DNA of 64,000 bases from Narthecium ossifragum (taxonomy: Eukaryota > Streptophyta > Magnoliopsida > Dioscoreales > Nartheciaceae), in NCBI GenBank assembly GCA_963920575.1, contig OY986970.1, forward strand, positions 23,009,274 to 23,073,273. The letters run 5' to 3'. Of this stretch, positions 40,051-51,470 are shown one piece after another (within the stretch, counting starts at the first letter, position 1; every line of letters starts with the position of its first letter). The notes beneath the pieces are model-generated. The model made no database searches. It had not been told where the DNA came from and saw only the letters and a program-made list of their open reading frames with translations. A program made the translations under genes and the position numbers.

Positions 40051-40388
40051 ACGTGACCCTCAGTCAGAACACCTGGCGAAAAATTTGAAATAAAATTAAA
40101 CACGATGCAACTCTTCAGTTGTGGTTCCTTTCACGTGGCATATTCGCATTTGCAGACGGGGGCACGCAGAAGCAATGGTATGGCACCTTAAAGCACGCAA
40201 AATCGCTTAATCGGTGCATAATTTTCATACAAACCACCTTCTTCCTAAAATCCATGTTCACTCTCTCCCATCTCGTCGTCACCGGTTACAGTCTCTCCGT
40301 TCTTTCGTTTCTCACCGTCGAGCCTTCCCGTTTACTCCGCCGTCGCCATCCCTCTCCTATCGACTAACGACGAAGTAGAACGAGCGCC

Positions 40389-40500
40389 ATGGAAGACATA
40401 ATAGCCGCAACCATGGAAAAGGCAGTAGAGAAGGTGTTTGGGAAGTTGTTACGCCGCGATGGGGGACCTGAGGGAGGATCGCAGCCCGCCATTCTCCCAG
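40389..40500 (+). other. Exon-like open frame in the MULE
   Basis: Starts MEDIIAATMEKAVEKVFGKL and ends LPG just before GTAACC, a plausible donor site. It may be the first exon of a captured gene or of a second MULE gene. No family recognised and no second exon found. Confidence 0.3.
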
Positions 40501-40659
40501 GTAACCTTTTTGCAGCCCATTTCCATTGGTGTGGGGCTCAGTCTCCTCTATCCGAAAGGGCAATTGAAATCAAGCTTTTTCCCCTCATATTTTGTCAAAA
40601 CTTTTTTTGTTCACATTTTTGTTATGCCATCACTATCCTTTCTCTGCTAAAAAATATGA

Positions 40660-42060
40660 CAACTGTTTACAGTTTACGTGTATATATATCATATTTTTCG
40701 CTTCCATTTACTCGCATATAATTTTTACACTCGCATGATAAAAGACAGGCAGAAGGATCACGCGCGGCGGAGAAGAAATAGTAGCCATTCGTGTACCTTT
40801 TTTATTTTGTTAGTTCTTCGTGTACTTCCCATTTATACTCGTGTTATTTTACTAATATATGCGCGGATGACATGTAGTTCCCATTTGTACTTGTGTTATC
40901 TTACTAATTTATGTGTTGATGACATATTTGTACTCGCATTTGCAAGATATGTGTGCATCATTTATACAACTGTCAGCTTACCCATCTATGCGTTGATGCG
41001 ATGTTTATACTCGCAATTATAGAATATGTGTGCATCCTTGTTGTTCTTATTGCATAACGCGCGTTTATTGTGACAAATTTCGCGCATTACATTTCTACGC
41101 GTTGTTACGCCACGTATAGGCTCTCGTGTTCGCTCTTATATATATATGCAGCGCGTATTGATTTGTAGACGTCTTTACCCCGTGCAAATTTCTAGTGCTC
41201 GTTAAGTAAACAAGTGAACAAGTGTGCACATGTACATGAAATCATATGTCACCTGTGAACCCCACAACTTCTTCCAACAAATTTCCAAAAGATGGTAAGT
41301 GACTGTATCTCGCAATGTATAACGTTATAAGATGATCACACGACTGGAGTCGGACCGTCATCTGCTTGTGGCCATGGCCAATCAACGATCAGTTGCACGT
41401 GTGTTCTTTGACGAAGACGCTTATCCGATAAGTCTATACTCCAGGAAATGGCCTTCCATGAACAACTCGTTTCAAGGTAACGGACAACTACCTTAGTTGT
41501 TTTACACTTCTTAATATTGTATTCGAACCGGCGTGTAATGGCTTATCTTGCGAGCGCACGTTTCATCTGTTGCTTGTTGGGAAACGTTTGACCCACGTAT
41601 GGTTCCAGGGCATTCACAAAGGAGGCTGCTTGAGCTTCCGATGTGTCATAATTGAGAATGTACTCGTCTTCGTCCTCGTCTATGACGTCGGAAGCCGGTT
41701 GCACATTCTCGTCGCTATCAGGTATCCAATCCTGTCCATAATATATTTCTTCGTATGCATATGTGTTCACGACGGGTCCAACTTCATGCCTACCCGATCC
41801 ATGACATAAAGGGTCAGTTGCATAAAATAGTTACACGTACGGAATATCCACATATAAAAGATTAGAACGCGCACGAAGTACGTTTCGTGCGTGTTCTCAT
41901 GGGCGTGTAACAGCAGGCATTCACATACAACTTTATGCGCGTATAGTTATACGCACGCGCGTATAGTGATACGCATATAATAATACACGCGTATAATATT
42001 ACACGCATATAGTTTTTCGTGTTCAATGCCACGCGCATACAAAAACGTATGTGGCGTATT
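40660..42060. other. MULE interior rich in alternating TA/CG motifs
   Basis: Apart from the mudrA fragment I see no gene. The sequence is dominated by variants of ACTCGCAT, TACGCG, GCGCGTAT and TATACACG in both orientations, most densely at 41870-42040. Confidence 0.6.
41440..41770 (-). pseudogene. mudrA N-terminal fragment (MuDR DNA-binding region)
   Basis: An acidic leader (SDENVQPASDVIDEDEDEY) is followed by YVGQTFPNKQQMKRALAR, then TAA at 41543, then AITRRFEYNIKKCKTTK and SCSWKAISW in the same frame. The pattern of a GQxF start, a Phe-Glu-x-x-Ile-Lys core and a Cys-x-Trp end matches the N-terminal MuDR transposase domain. The catalytic domain and zinc knuckle are missing, so the element is non-autonomous. 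Confidence 0.7.
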
Positions 42061-42125
42061 GCTTTGTGTTTTTCATGGAGATGTAAGGAATAGCGCACCA
42101 AGAAGGAGATGTATGGCGGGAGAAA

Positions 42126-42965
42126 GGGTGAGTTTGGATGGCATGGTATGGGGTGGATTAGATGGAATGGGGAATGAGCGGATTCCGCATTCAGCCCATT
42201 CTCATGTGTTGGCTCGTTTTGTCATTTGGAATCGGCAGGATCCGATCCACGTCGGATTCCAAAAATTTGGAATCACGGCTTCGAGCGGACGCCGCTATCC
42301 ATCCGCGGATCCCAAATTTGAGATTCCCCTTAATGACTATTTTATCCTTGATATTTAAAATGGCTATATTTATCATAACTTTAAATATACATGTTAAAAC
42401 TTTATGAAATTAGTCTCATTGGAAAGATATCATCGATATCTTCGTTATGAGACCAATATTGAGTATTTTTGAAAGCAAATATTTGATGTAATTTAATTTA
42501 TAAAATCATTTAATATATTATAACTTAAATTATACCTGAATTTTTAATAATTTCGATCAATCATTTTACATGATTAGATGCATTCAAAGAATTAATTTGA
42601 CCTAAATTTTCAATAATTTCGATCAATCATATCTCGTGGATATTGTTATTATTATAATGAAAAACATGTCTTAATTTGAAAAAAAACTTAAAGTTTTATT
42701 ATTAACATGCTGTCAAAATTCACTCGGTTTCAATTCAGAGATTTATGAATCAAACACCAGAATCCACAAAATTAGCAGATTCAGCTCATCCATAATAGAC
42801 AAGCCAAACGCCAGAATTAACAGATTCAGCTCATCCCATACAGTCCAACCAAACAACAGAACCAAAATCAACGGAATCACCAGATTCAGCTCATTCCCCA
42901 TTCAACTAATTCCACAGATTCCTCATTCAACTAATTCATCAGATTCAGATTTGCCAAACACACCC
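42126..42965. mobile_element. MITE next to the MULE right TIR
   Basis: The left end GGGTGAGTTTGGATGG and, inverted, the right end GGGTGTGTTTGGCAAATC form terminal inverted repeats. The subterminal block GAATGGGGAATGAGC occurs inverted at both ends. 840 bp, AT-rich, no coding. I could not settle the target-site duplication, so the superfamily (hAT or Harbinger) is open. Confidence 0.65.
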
Positions 42966-43076
42966 TTAGAAGAGGCCGTTTGTCTATCAATTCCGTCGCA
43001 TTTAATGCACATGGGAAGGTCTACTTTGGATTTTGTTATTAACTATGCCATTGGATTTTGTTATTAACTATGCCAT
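42966..43076. repeat. MULE right terminal inverted repeat
   Basis: Inverted partner of the left end. It includes a 30-bp tandem duplication of the outer part: TTGGATTTTGTTATTAAC occurs twice at 43026-43074. Confidence 0.75.
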
Positions 43077-43387
43077 GTTATGTATTTAAACCCGTTCACA
43101 ACATAGACATTACCGGCATTTGTCCATTTTTGGGTCCGGTTTTGAAAAAAAAAAAACATGCTTATTTTTAGCAACAAGCTCCAAAGGAGTTCTATCAATA
43201 TTCAAAGCCATCTTATTATATATATATATATCATGCTCATCACCGTCTAATTAACAAGGGCCAGATTGCAACTAATTAACCAACAAGAGTTCTTAATTAG
43301 AAATACAAGAAGAACACCAGCTCACAAACAAGAGACTTAAGAGTGGCAAACCTCACCCATGATGAAGTGATTAAAAGTTAATTAAAG
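43077..43387. other. Intergenic, oleosin 3' side
   Basis: I see no gene. A short (TA)n run lies near 43208-43230. The stretch next to 43387 is presumably the oleosin 3' untranslated region. Confidence 0.5.
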
Positions 43388-43882
43388 CTAAGCTCCGGGC
43401 GCCGCGTCCTTGACGCGCCCATGGAGGTATCCGCCGTACTCCCTGGCGTAGTCCTTGACGTGGCTCGCCGTGTCGGCGATCCGGCTCCGTGCGCGGTCCA
43501 CCCGGTCGGCCCCCACCGGATGCCGCCCGCTGAAGTACCTGTACAGCCACGTGGCCACGGCCAGCACCGCCACGCCGAACCCGCACGTGGACAGCACGCC
43601 GGCCGCCGTGAAGAAGAGGACCATGGCGGCGGGGACCCACACGGGGATGGTCAGGATGATCAGCGGCGTGAAGAGGATGAGCCCCATGACGGCACCAGTC
43701 AGGGTGACGCCCGTCAAGAGGAGGAGGATCCCGCCGGAGATCACCAGAGTCATGAACCCCACCACCTGCGTCGAGTTCGGCGCCCGTTCCTGAAGCCGCA
43801 GTAGAAGCGACGCGCCGTCGCCTCCGGGGGTGATGGTCCCCGGAGAGGGCCGCTGGGGCGAGCGCGTGGGGCGATCCGCCAT
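43388..43882 (-). CDS. Oleosin
   Basis: A single-exon gene for a 164-residue structural protein of lipid droplets (oil bodies) in seeds. Residues 1-39 are a polar N-terminus ([12 protein letters not shown]). Residues 40-117 are the long uninterrupted hydrophobic hairpin that buries in the oil, with a proline knot at about 73-84 ([12 protein letters not shown]). Residues 118-164 are an amphipathic C-terminus ([18 protein letters not shown]). The usual knot is PX5SPX3P; here Ile takes the place of Ser, while all three prolines are kept. I chose ATG at 43882 because two more codons upstream open only with GTG. The coding sequence is very GC-rich, unlike its neighbours. A small class of oleosin is likely from length. 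Confidence 0.93.
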   Translation of the reverse strand: MADRPTRSPQRPSPGTITPGGDGASLLLRLQERAPNSTQVVGFMTLVISGGILLLLTGVTLTGAVMGLILFTPLIILTIPVWVPAAMVLFFTAAGVLSTCGFGVAVLAVATWLYRYFSGRHPVGADRVDRARSRIADTASHVKDYAREYGGYLHGRVKDAAPGA

Positions 43883-43999
43883 GAGCACGAGCTAGCGTCG
43901 TTAACGAGGTCGATCGGACGGGGATGGCCGGATAGAGATCGAAGGTGAGTGAGATGTAAAAGCTAAGCTATAAAGGCCAGAGCGTGGGACCCAGATGGA

Positions 44000-44046
44000 C
44001 ACGTGTGGAGCTGTGGGGTTATGGTTGGCATGCAGGTTTACACGTG
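44000..44046 (-). promoter_or_regulatory. Seed-type promoter motifs: G-box, RY element, G-box
   Basis: About 120-165 bp upstream of the oleosin start lie CACGTG at 44000-44005, CATGCA at 44029-44034 and CACGTG at 44041-44046. G-box/ABRE (ABA response, bZIP) with RY elements (ABI3/FUS3-type B3 factors) is the known arrangement in seed-maturation promoters and fits oleosin expression. The function here is inferred. Confidence 0.7.
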
Positions 44047-44251
44047 TGAAGACGATGGATGACCTTTTCCTCTTCTTTATGTGCTGCTTTTAACTCTGCT
44101 TAGCATTAAAACTAAATCTGGATCATGGTATTCGTAAGAGTTAAGAGCAATAATATAAGGCTATATTTTCCATCCATTCCAATGGCTTTGGAGGTTCCAG
44201 ATCTTACTCAAAGTAAGCTCAGTACATGTATATATAGAACAATATATGAGA

Positions 44252-47200
44252 CTATGGTTCAATACTCTTCTCGGCGTCTCCAGTCTGGGAGTAAACACGG
44301 CTTCTGAGATCTTCAAAAGCCCGCATGCTCTCGGCGTCAAAACCACCGGCAAACTGGACCACATGCATCATTAGAATGTTAAAGCATTGAACCATAACAA
44401 TAATGGCGTATTCGTAGTATATATAGTATACCTGATGGACCCTGAAGGCGAAGCGGACGCCCTGGAGGAGCAGGAACTCCCTGTTTGGTTCCTTCTCGGT
44501 GCCACTCATGGCATCGAGTTCTGTTGCCACTCGCTTCATGTACTTCCTTGCCAGCTGAACAGAGGAGAGCTTGATCTGCAACAACATCATTCATTCTTGT
44601 AAGTCGGTGGTCATTTCAAACTGTGCAATGGAAGAAAGATATGTGCTAACTGCGTTTCTGGTTCTAAGTCGGTGGTCATTTTAAACCCCCTTTGTTTACA
44701 GAGGGCGAAACACAGGGGGTTTGTCCCTGTCGCCCCCAGCTCCTAGTTTGCTGTTTACCCTTGACTGGGTCTCTTAGCCTACGGCTTAACTAATCAAAAA
44801 AAAAAAAACTGCGTTTCTGATTCTATGTTACATCACCAATGCCCCCCCAACTATTTTTGTCCCTAATAAATCAAGATTAACGATTCAACTAACAAAGAAA
44901 CTAGAGCGTCTGTTCTTTGTAACCAAGTTAGGATGTTTGCTTTTACTCAGCAGATAAAGCCAGTCAAGTAACTCATATTTGGGAAAGAAGGAAGGCACTG
45001 TACTTACGAGCCAATGCATAGTACGGAGTGAATTGTAATATTAGAGATAAGAGATCAAGCAAGGAAGCCTAGAGGTTACGTTTACCTTGCCTACAACACC
45101 AGTGTCTGAGAGCCAATCAACTGGAATTCCAAACTCCCTGTAGCGTGACATAGCCATGTCTCTGGTACGTAGCAGTGCATAAACACTCTGTTCCACTCTG
45201 AAGATCAAGCATATACCAAGTTGTTAGAGATATGCAGTAAAAGAAAAGCAGAGGATTGAATCATGAATGAGGAATGCATGAACTTTATAATATCAAAAAG
45301 TACTGTGTGGTCTGTGGAGGATTTTTCAAAAGCTTAGCATATACTTTGAGAACGAATGAGATGTGGATGAGCGGCTTACTTTTCAAGTAAAGAGTACATT
45401 TTCTTTAGAGCAGCTTCGCAGGGAAGTTTTGGATCATCAACAAACAATGAAACTTGTTTCTCGAGCTTCATCAGGTCTTGGTATTCAAATGCAGCCTCCC
45501 TCAAGGCATCTGCTTTCCCTTCTGGCCAATCGAAGTGCTTAAGAACAGCTCTCTCATCAACCTATAAGAACAAGAATACAAGTAATGGAGATAAGAAATG
45601 TGGCAGTGTTAACCATGCAAGATAAACAACTATCTCAAAAGGATTTACCAAGAAGGAGAGCTCTTCATCCAGCCAGTTCACAAAGGAAACCAGATATCCA
45701 ATCTCTGTGAAAGAAGATGCGCGAACCTCTGTGGCCAACGACTTGACAAAATCACCCTGTGTCTCCACATCAGCTTTCACCTGAAGCAAAACCAAATATT
45801 GAGATCCAAAGCATTTTCTAGGATTATAATCTGAGTGTTTGAACCCATATATAGCTAACAAACATACCGCTAGTAGGAAAGTCGATCGGTTTTCGATCTC
45901 GCCGATCATATTATTCCTAACGTCTGAAACATTTGATGATGTTGAAGTTAAGGATGCCGTATCCTTCTTCGCTTCGCGTTTCATCAATGACTGATAGAAT
46001 TCGACGAGCTCAGGTGCGCGGTGAACTTGATCTCCACCAGCTGAACCTTTTGACAAACCTGGAAGAGGAGGAGGTGGCGGTGGACCACGACCACCACTAG
46101 GAGGTGGAGGTGGCGGCAATGGTGGATGAGGGGGTATACCTCCCAATGCATCAGAAGTTTTAACATCACTTCCCAGAGCATCACCGCCGGATGGTTTTGG
46201 GGGTGGTCTTGGCATCCTTGGAGCCCTCTTCTCGATATGAGCAAGCTTAATCTTGCTCACAACTTGCGTATCGGCCTTGCCGGCATCACTGGTCTGCTCA
46301 TTTGATTCACCGTTTGTGGTGACAGTTTTCTCCTTCACTTGAGCAAGTTTTGGTGGCAAACTGATCGACTTTTCTCGTTCTAACTTCGCTCTAGAATGGA
46401 AACTTGAAGTCAAAACGTCACCGAATCTTTCTGCCCTTGCTTGCTCTGCTTTCTCCTTGATTGCCTTCTCCCTCTCAAGAGCTAGCTTGTGCCTGTCTTT
46501 GTATGCGGGATACTTGTCTTCAGCCACACCTTCAACTGATTTAGACATCAGATGGAAAGAAGCTGTCACGCTATTCATTGAATCATTTGATGCAACTCTA
46601 GTTCTTATCCTTGGGAGATTCACATCCTCTAGAAACTCATTAGGATCTTGTTCTTTGGTCCCAAAGCTTGTAATTGCCACGCCGTCACCTGCATTTCTAA
46701 GCATCAAGGCTTCCAGTGGCCCCTTGGCTGGTCTCTGGCTGATGCTAGTCCTCATAGGGGACCTTGTTGGCGAGGCCAAAGCACTGGTGTCATCCTTGAT
46801 CTTCCCCCATCTTTTAAGCTTTTGGATCAAGCTTGGTTTCTTGCTAAGAATGCTAAATCTACTGGAAGAACTATCCATGGAAATATTGTCAAAATCTTCG
46901 CTCCCTGGCGAAGATGGCTGAGAAGAACCACTCTCAAGATCTGTGTCTTGCCCACGCTCTGATCCTGCATACTCTAACATCAGCCTTTTAGCTTTCTCCT
47001 GAGATTTTGGGCTCAAACTCTTGCTCAGATCCTTGGCTGAGACCTTTCCTGATGGTGTCCGATAATTTCGGAGTTCGTATCTCAAGCACGCATTGACCCA
47101 GCGCAGGTACACCAGTTCCTCTACTTCACTGAACCTGTTCATTTGCAGGCCTTCTACTTGTTTTACAAGGTCTTCATTTGCATGTTTTAAATTGTTGATC

Positions 47201-49604
47201 TCCTCTCTTGCTCCGGCAACCATATCACTCTGCATGAGAAAAATATAAAATCAGATTCATTCCAAGGCATAATAAGCATATATTCTTCAGAGTGATAACA
47301 TAACATAATGAATCTTGATTAGCCCCATAAACAACATACTGCCTCAAAGGTTCATCATGAAGTGAGGACATAATATAATTTACCAATGCAGCTTTGAGAA
47401 TCATAATCACAAAAGGATGGATACAGCAACGTTTATGTTGGAAACAATATACTTATGGACATACTAATTTATACTCACGAAATGATATAATAAATTTGCA
47501 TGACAGAATGGTTGTGGCTTGTCATTTTATCAGCAGAAATTCTAGGATGGAAATTAGTAACAGAACTTCAGGTACTCAATGCTAGCAATCTAATCGTACT
47601 GGAACGTTCATGTGCCTACTTACTGGAACTCAACACTTTTCTTTATCACTATGCCTGCCAATTTTTTGAGATATCTAATCCAACAAATATGAGATTGCTA
47701 TCTGTAGTGATCTTTGGACTTAGATGAGCAATTCTTTTGGGAATTAAATAGTTTCTTGTAAAAAGTTACTTATTATTTAGTGCAATAAATTACATTGATT
47801 GGAGCTTAAATGACTATTGCTTTCTGAAATCTAGAAGGAGGATAGAGTATCCAAACCTCAATTTCACTAGTATAAGGGCTCCACTATTGGTATTGGATCT
47901 TATGATGGTCTAATCATCTAGTAGAAAGCAGAGAATTGCTATCAAGCTTTGAGAAAATGTGAAAGTTCTACTTAGCTCACACAGATAAATGGAACATTAT
48001 AGTGCAATTAGATTTATGTGATCAGTATGAAAGTTGGTAGCACTGAATTAATTTCATAAAATCATTTTTATTCAGAAGAAAAGAGAGTTTTCTGTACAAA
48101 AGAGGGAGAGCAAAGGCAAAATATCCTTCTTGGTGGCATGCGCACAAAAAGTCCGTCAGCAAAGAAACAAAAGAGAAATAACAAAAAAGATGGGACCAAA
48201 ACGAAAGAACATAAAGTACTCAGGTCCTAAACACAAATGAAGAAAAACAATGGCCCATTTTTGCCAACAGCCAAAAGCTAGAATTCCACAAAAAAATTAT
48301 GTAATAATACTACATGAAATCTATCTCACTGTAAAAAACTAAACAGCTAAGATATAGAGCCTTCATACCTCTGTCATATTAGATAGTGTGGCCACTCTGG
48401 CTTCAGCAGCACCCAACTTCATACTGAGCTCCCTCTTCTCATGCTGCAACTCCTTGTTTCTTCTCCTCAGTTCCACCACCTCCACCTCCAGCTTCTCCAC
48501 AGCCTTCAGCTTCCTCTCCACTTCACCATCTCTTTTTGAATCATCCTCCTCCTTCGCCTGCAGACCAGTCACTTGCTGCTTCAGCAATAGAAGCTGTCCC
48601 TTAGTCTGGCTAGCTTCAAGCTGAATTTGCCTCTGTAATTCCTTGATCTTATTCCTCGCGATCTCCAACTCCTTCTTGACCAAAACCCCTTGAGCAATCT
48701 CTTCTTGAAGCTTCTTCCTTTCAACTTGCAGTGAATTGATTGTAATATTAAGCATATCAATCTCAACAACTTTGATCTTCAGTTGTTTCTGTAGCTCAGT
48801 TATGTCTGATTCCTGCTCTTTTAGGCCATAGTATTCAAGCAACTCTCCTTCAAGTTTAACCTCTCTCTCCTCTAATTCTTTCACCAAGTTGTGTAACCTC
48901 TCCAGTTCTGACGCGTTGTTTGCCATCTCCATATCATACTGAGATTTGTGCTTGAAATCGAACTTGTCACCGGGCAGTGGGATGTCTATCTCCCTTGAGA
49001 GAAGGCTTTCAAATTCAGGCAGCATGTCGTCTTCGTTGTCTATTATAGCAAGAGCAGGATTGTTCAAGGCTGAATTTATCACGCTATTAATCGTCTTAAC
49101 TTCCTCTTCTTCTTCTTCTTCTTCTTCTTCTTCTTCTTCTTCTTCCACCTATAAGTTTAGAGCCGCCAAAAGAGCGTAGTACTCATTAGCAGGGCATCTC
49201 AAGCTAATCAGTAAAGCAAAATTATTAGCCCAATTAAAATCATAATAGTTAAAGCCTTTAAAACATACATATTCTCTTCTTTGGCTAACGCTAATATCTT
49301 TATCCTTCTCTTCATTCCAACCAGGCTTGGAGCTTTCTTCTCCATTCTCTGCATTCAAAATTCACCATAAGAAGCTGAAACTCTATGTGTGCAATTAAAA
49401 CACAGTCTAAGGAAGCAGAACCTTACTGGATACCTAAAAGTTTGACAAGGTAGGGACTTTTATATGTGCTAACTCTGTTCTATTGTTAAAAATGAGAGCC
49501 CACAAACCTGAAGGCTTTAAAGGAGCTGTCCTGGAAGTGTTAACCTGCTTGACTGCATAGGCTGCAACTGAGGCAGCTACCACAAAGCCTAATCTTATTA
49601 GCAT
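44252..49604 (-). CDS. CHUP1: CHUP1, chloroplast unusual positioning protein
   Basis: Nine exons: 49604-49508, 49348-49269, 49148-48369, 47229-45868, 45780-45649, 45561-45380, 45197-45086, 44575-44432 and 44353-44252. All introns are GT-AG, phases join, and the sum is 996 codons plus stop, near the family's usual ~1,000. CHUP1 sits on the chloroplast outer envelope and builds actin filaments that move chloroplasts in response to light. Residues 1-20 are hydrophobic (MLIRLGFVVAASVAAYAVKQ), the envelope anchor. A Glu run lies at about 60-74 and a coiled coil at about 110-320. A proline-rich stretch (PLPPPPPP, GPPPPPPLPG) for profilin lies near 685-715. The C-terminal actin-nucleating domain spans 740-996 (GEIENRSTFLLAVKADVE, WLDEELSFL, FAGGFDAESM). 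It looks intact. Confidence 0.96.
44667..44806 (+). mobile_element. A-tailed SINE-like retroposon in CHUP1 intron 7
   Basis: 140 bp ending in GGCTTAACTAATC plus an A tail, flanked by a 19-bp direct repeat starting AACTGCGTTTCTG (44648-44666 and 44807-44825, one mismatch). Long variable duplications and an A tail mark target-primed retroposition. The 5' end includes a copy of about 20 bp (AAGTCGGTGGTCATTT) also present at 44601. No coding. Whether it is a true SINE or a 5'-truncated LINE end cannot be told from one copy. Confidence 0.7.
49107..49147 (-). repeat. GAA/GAG microsatellite coding poly-Glu in CHUP1
   Basis: A trinucleotide run at the start of CHUP1 exon 3 encodes about 13-14 consecutive Glu residues. 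Length variation here would stay in frame. Confidence 0.9.
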
Positions 49605-50474
49605 TAATAGATGTCACCAAGTATCCTTTCTACCATCACTCATCACTTCCTCACACCTCCATAGACCACTATACAAGAATCAAAAACCGCGAAACAAGTT
49701 GCTAGGTCCTCCGCCACGCTAGAAAAAGTGGGGTGAAGAAGAAGAAGAAGAAGGGAAGGAATATTTCATCTAAAACAAAAAGAAAAGCTCCGACTTTATC
49801 CTGAAGTGTATGATGGATAGAGAAGACCAGAACTCTTTGTTGTTAGGCCATGGAACACCACTAGAACATATGGCTGGCATTTCTTCATCCAGTTTTTCTG
49901 CATCAGTCATTAACTTAAGAACAAACTCCCATTCCTATGAATTTCCAGTCATTCAAGAAACGGACAGAGGAGCTATATTATCTATCATCTACAAGAGGAA
50001 ATAAGCTTACGTAGGTCATGCTCCAATTCTCCTATCTGGACGAGTGGATGTCGGAAAGACAGGTGTGTTTTTAAATTCTCAGGTATTCTCAGCCATCAGC
50101 TTATAGGATTGGGTGGGAAAAGGTGGCCATCCAAAAAGAACATACAAGAGTAACCACCATTCTAAACTAACGAGATTTGCAAACAAGAACAGTTCTTGGG
50201 AATGATTTTTCTTGGCCTTATGGTGAAAAGGAAAGAGTGGATCCACCGAAAAGTTCCTGTAGATCCTAGAAACGTTGTCTTGAGATCATATAATGTTAAC
50301 AAAGTAGGATGCATATTCTTCGCATGAAGCCACATCAATTAAACTCACAAAAAGGGTATTAAGAGAGGTTGGAATTAGGTATGGCAACTATGGAATGGGG
50401 TTTAGTGGGACAAGTGTAATGGGTGCGAGATAGAGTCAGTGCGATATAGGACGCCGAAAGAGATTTTTTTGTCA
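49605..50474. other. CHUP1 upstream region
   Basis: No protein-coding gene recognised. It should hold the CHUP1 promoter and 5' untranslated region. A (GAA)n-like run lies at 49736-49760, a CT-rich tract when read in CHUP1 direction. No clear TATA box was picked. Confidence 0.5.
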
Positions 50475-50485
50475 AATGATACCCC

Positions 50486-50947
50486 ATGTTCACATTTGGC
50501 GTTTTCATCTCCATATAGGCTTGAAAATTTTTTAAATTATAAATGTACCCTTCCAATCTTTGCATTTACATATGTACCCCTGAAAACACTGTGATAATGT
50601 TAACCATACCCTCCGGTTACTAGTCGGTTAATATTCACGAAATATGCTTGGAATATGCCTAACATCTTTAAATAACCCTTTTGAAAAGATAATTATATCC
50701 CTGGTTATATTTCTACTCCGGTTAAGTTAAATGTTAATGGGGATGGGCAATTAAGTAATTTTGCCCACTCTGGTTATGTTTCTACTCTGGTTAAGTTAGA
50801 TATATATACGGACTTGGACGGAGGGGCATGGTTAACATTATCACAATGTTTTCAGGGGTACATATGTAAAAGCAAAGATTGTAAGGGTACATTTGTAATT
50901 TAAGAAGTTTTCAAGGTCTCAAAAGTAAATAATCCTATTTTTTTCAC
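50486..50947. mobile_element. MITE with long inverted repeats
   Basis: 462 bp with inverted arms of about 150 bp (left block GGGTAC read from ATAAATGTACCC; right block GGGTACATTTGTAAT; both sides share GTTAACATTATCACA inverted). It is flanked by the direct repeat AATGATACCCC (50475-50485 and 50948-50958). Long arms and a 9-11-bp duplication suggest a Mutator-type MITE. Confidence 0.65.
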
Positions 50948-51116
50948 AATGATACCCCTCAACACTGAATAGACCAAAATACCCCCACTTATCCCATGTC
51001 TTCATACATCCCATACGATCATACATAGCATGGCATGGGATATATAATAAAATAACCACTTCCTCCATCTCCATCTCCCGCACCACTCCATCTCCGCCAC
51101 CGCCACGCTCCGCCGC

Positions 51117-51120
<4 letters not shown>

Positions 51121-51151
<31 letters not shown>
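51121..51151. repeat. (CT)n microsatellite
   Basis: About 31 bp of CT dinucleotides just upstream of the aspartic-protease fragment. Confidence 0.9.
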
Positions 51152-51158
<7 letters not shown>

Positions 51159-51176
51159 GCCTGTCCTCTGGGCGAC

Positions 51177-51452
51177 ATGGAAACTTCCTCATGCTCGTCC
51201 TCCTCCTACCACTGCCCCCCGTTCTACTACGGCGATGGCACCTTCATTGGTAAGCTCCTTCGTGGAGGACGACATCTCTCAATTTCTTCGAGATCACCGA
51301 CCTCTCTCCTCAACTTCACCTTCGCATACTCGCACACGACGCTTGTGGAGCCCATCGGCGTTCTCGGCTTTGGCAGTGGGCCACTCTCACTGCCCGCCCA
51401 GCTCACCGTCGTCCACCCCGCCCTCGCCGCCCGCAAGAAATATACTTTTTAA
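51177..51452 (+). pseudogene. Aspartic protease (A1 family, plant nepenthesin-like) fragment
   Basis: The frame starts METSSCSSSSYHCPPFYYG. It resembles the middle of plant A1 proteases: CPPFYYGDGTF (family form with an extra AY before GDG), LLNFTFAYSHTTL and EPIGVLGFGSGPLSLPAQL. The catalytic DTG/DSG halves are not present and the frame stops soon after ALAARKKYTF. It is a gene fragment, perhaps captured or left by the rearrangements that surround it. Confidence 0.7.
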
Positions 51453-51470
51453 ATACGATCTTTATTTCTT

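Larger units (their letters stand above)
39959..43076. mobile_element. Decayed Mutator-like element (MULE) with about 100-bp TIRs
   Basis: The left end (39959-40050) and right end (42966-43076) are long imperfect inverted repeats. Shared inverted blocks include GCATTTAATGCA, GAAGGTCTACTTTGG and TTTTGTTATTAA. The interior carries a mudrA N-terminal fragment on the minus strand, a short exon-like frame on the plus strand and a MITE. Long inverted repeats plus a MuDR-type domain identify a MULE. Copia-C inserted at its left end, so a 9-bp target duplication could not be confirmed. Confidence 0.75.

Noticed and set aside
43421..43804. Plus-strand frames of 112-127 codons over the oleosin
   Set aside because: They are antisense to a gene with a clear hydrophobic hairpin and proline knot; long open frames are expected by chance in GC-rich sequence.
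46457..46921. Plus-strand 154-codon frame
   Set aside because: Antisense to CHUP1 exon 4, which has correct splice sites and family match.
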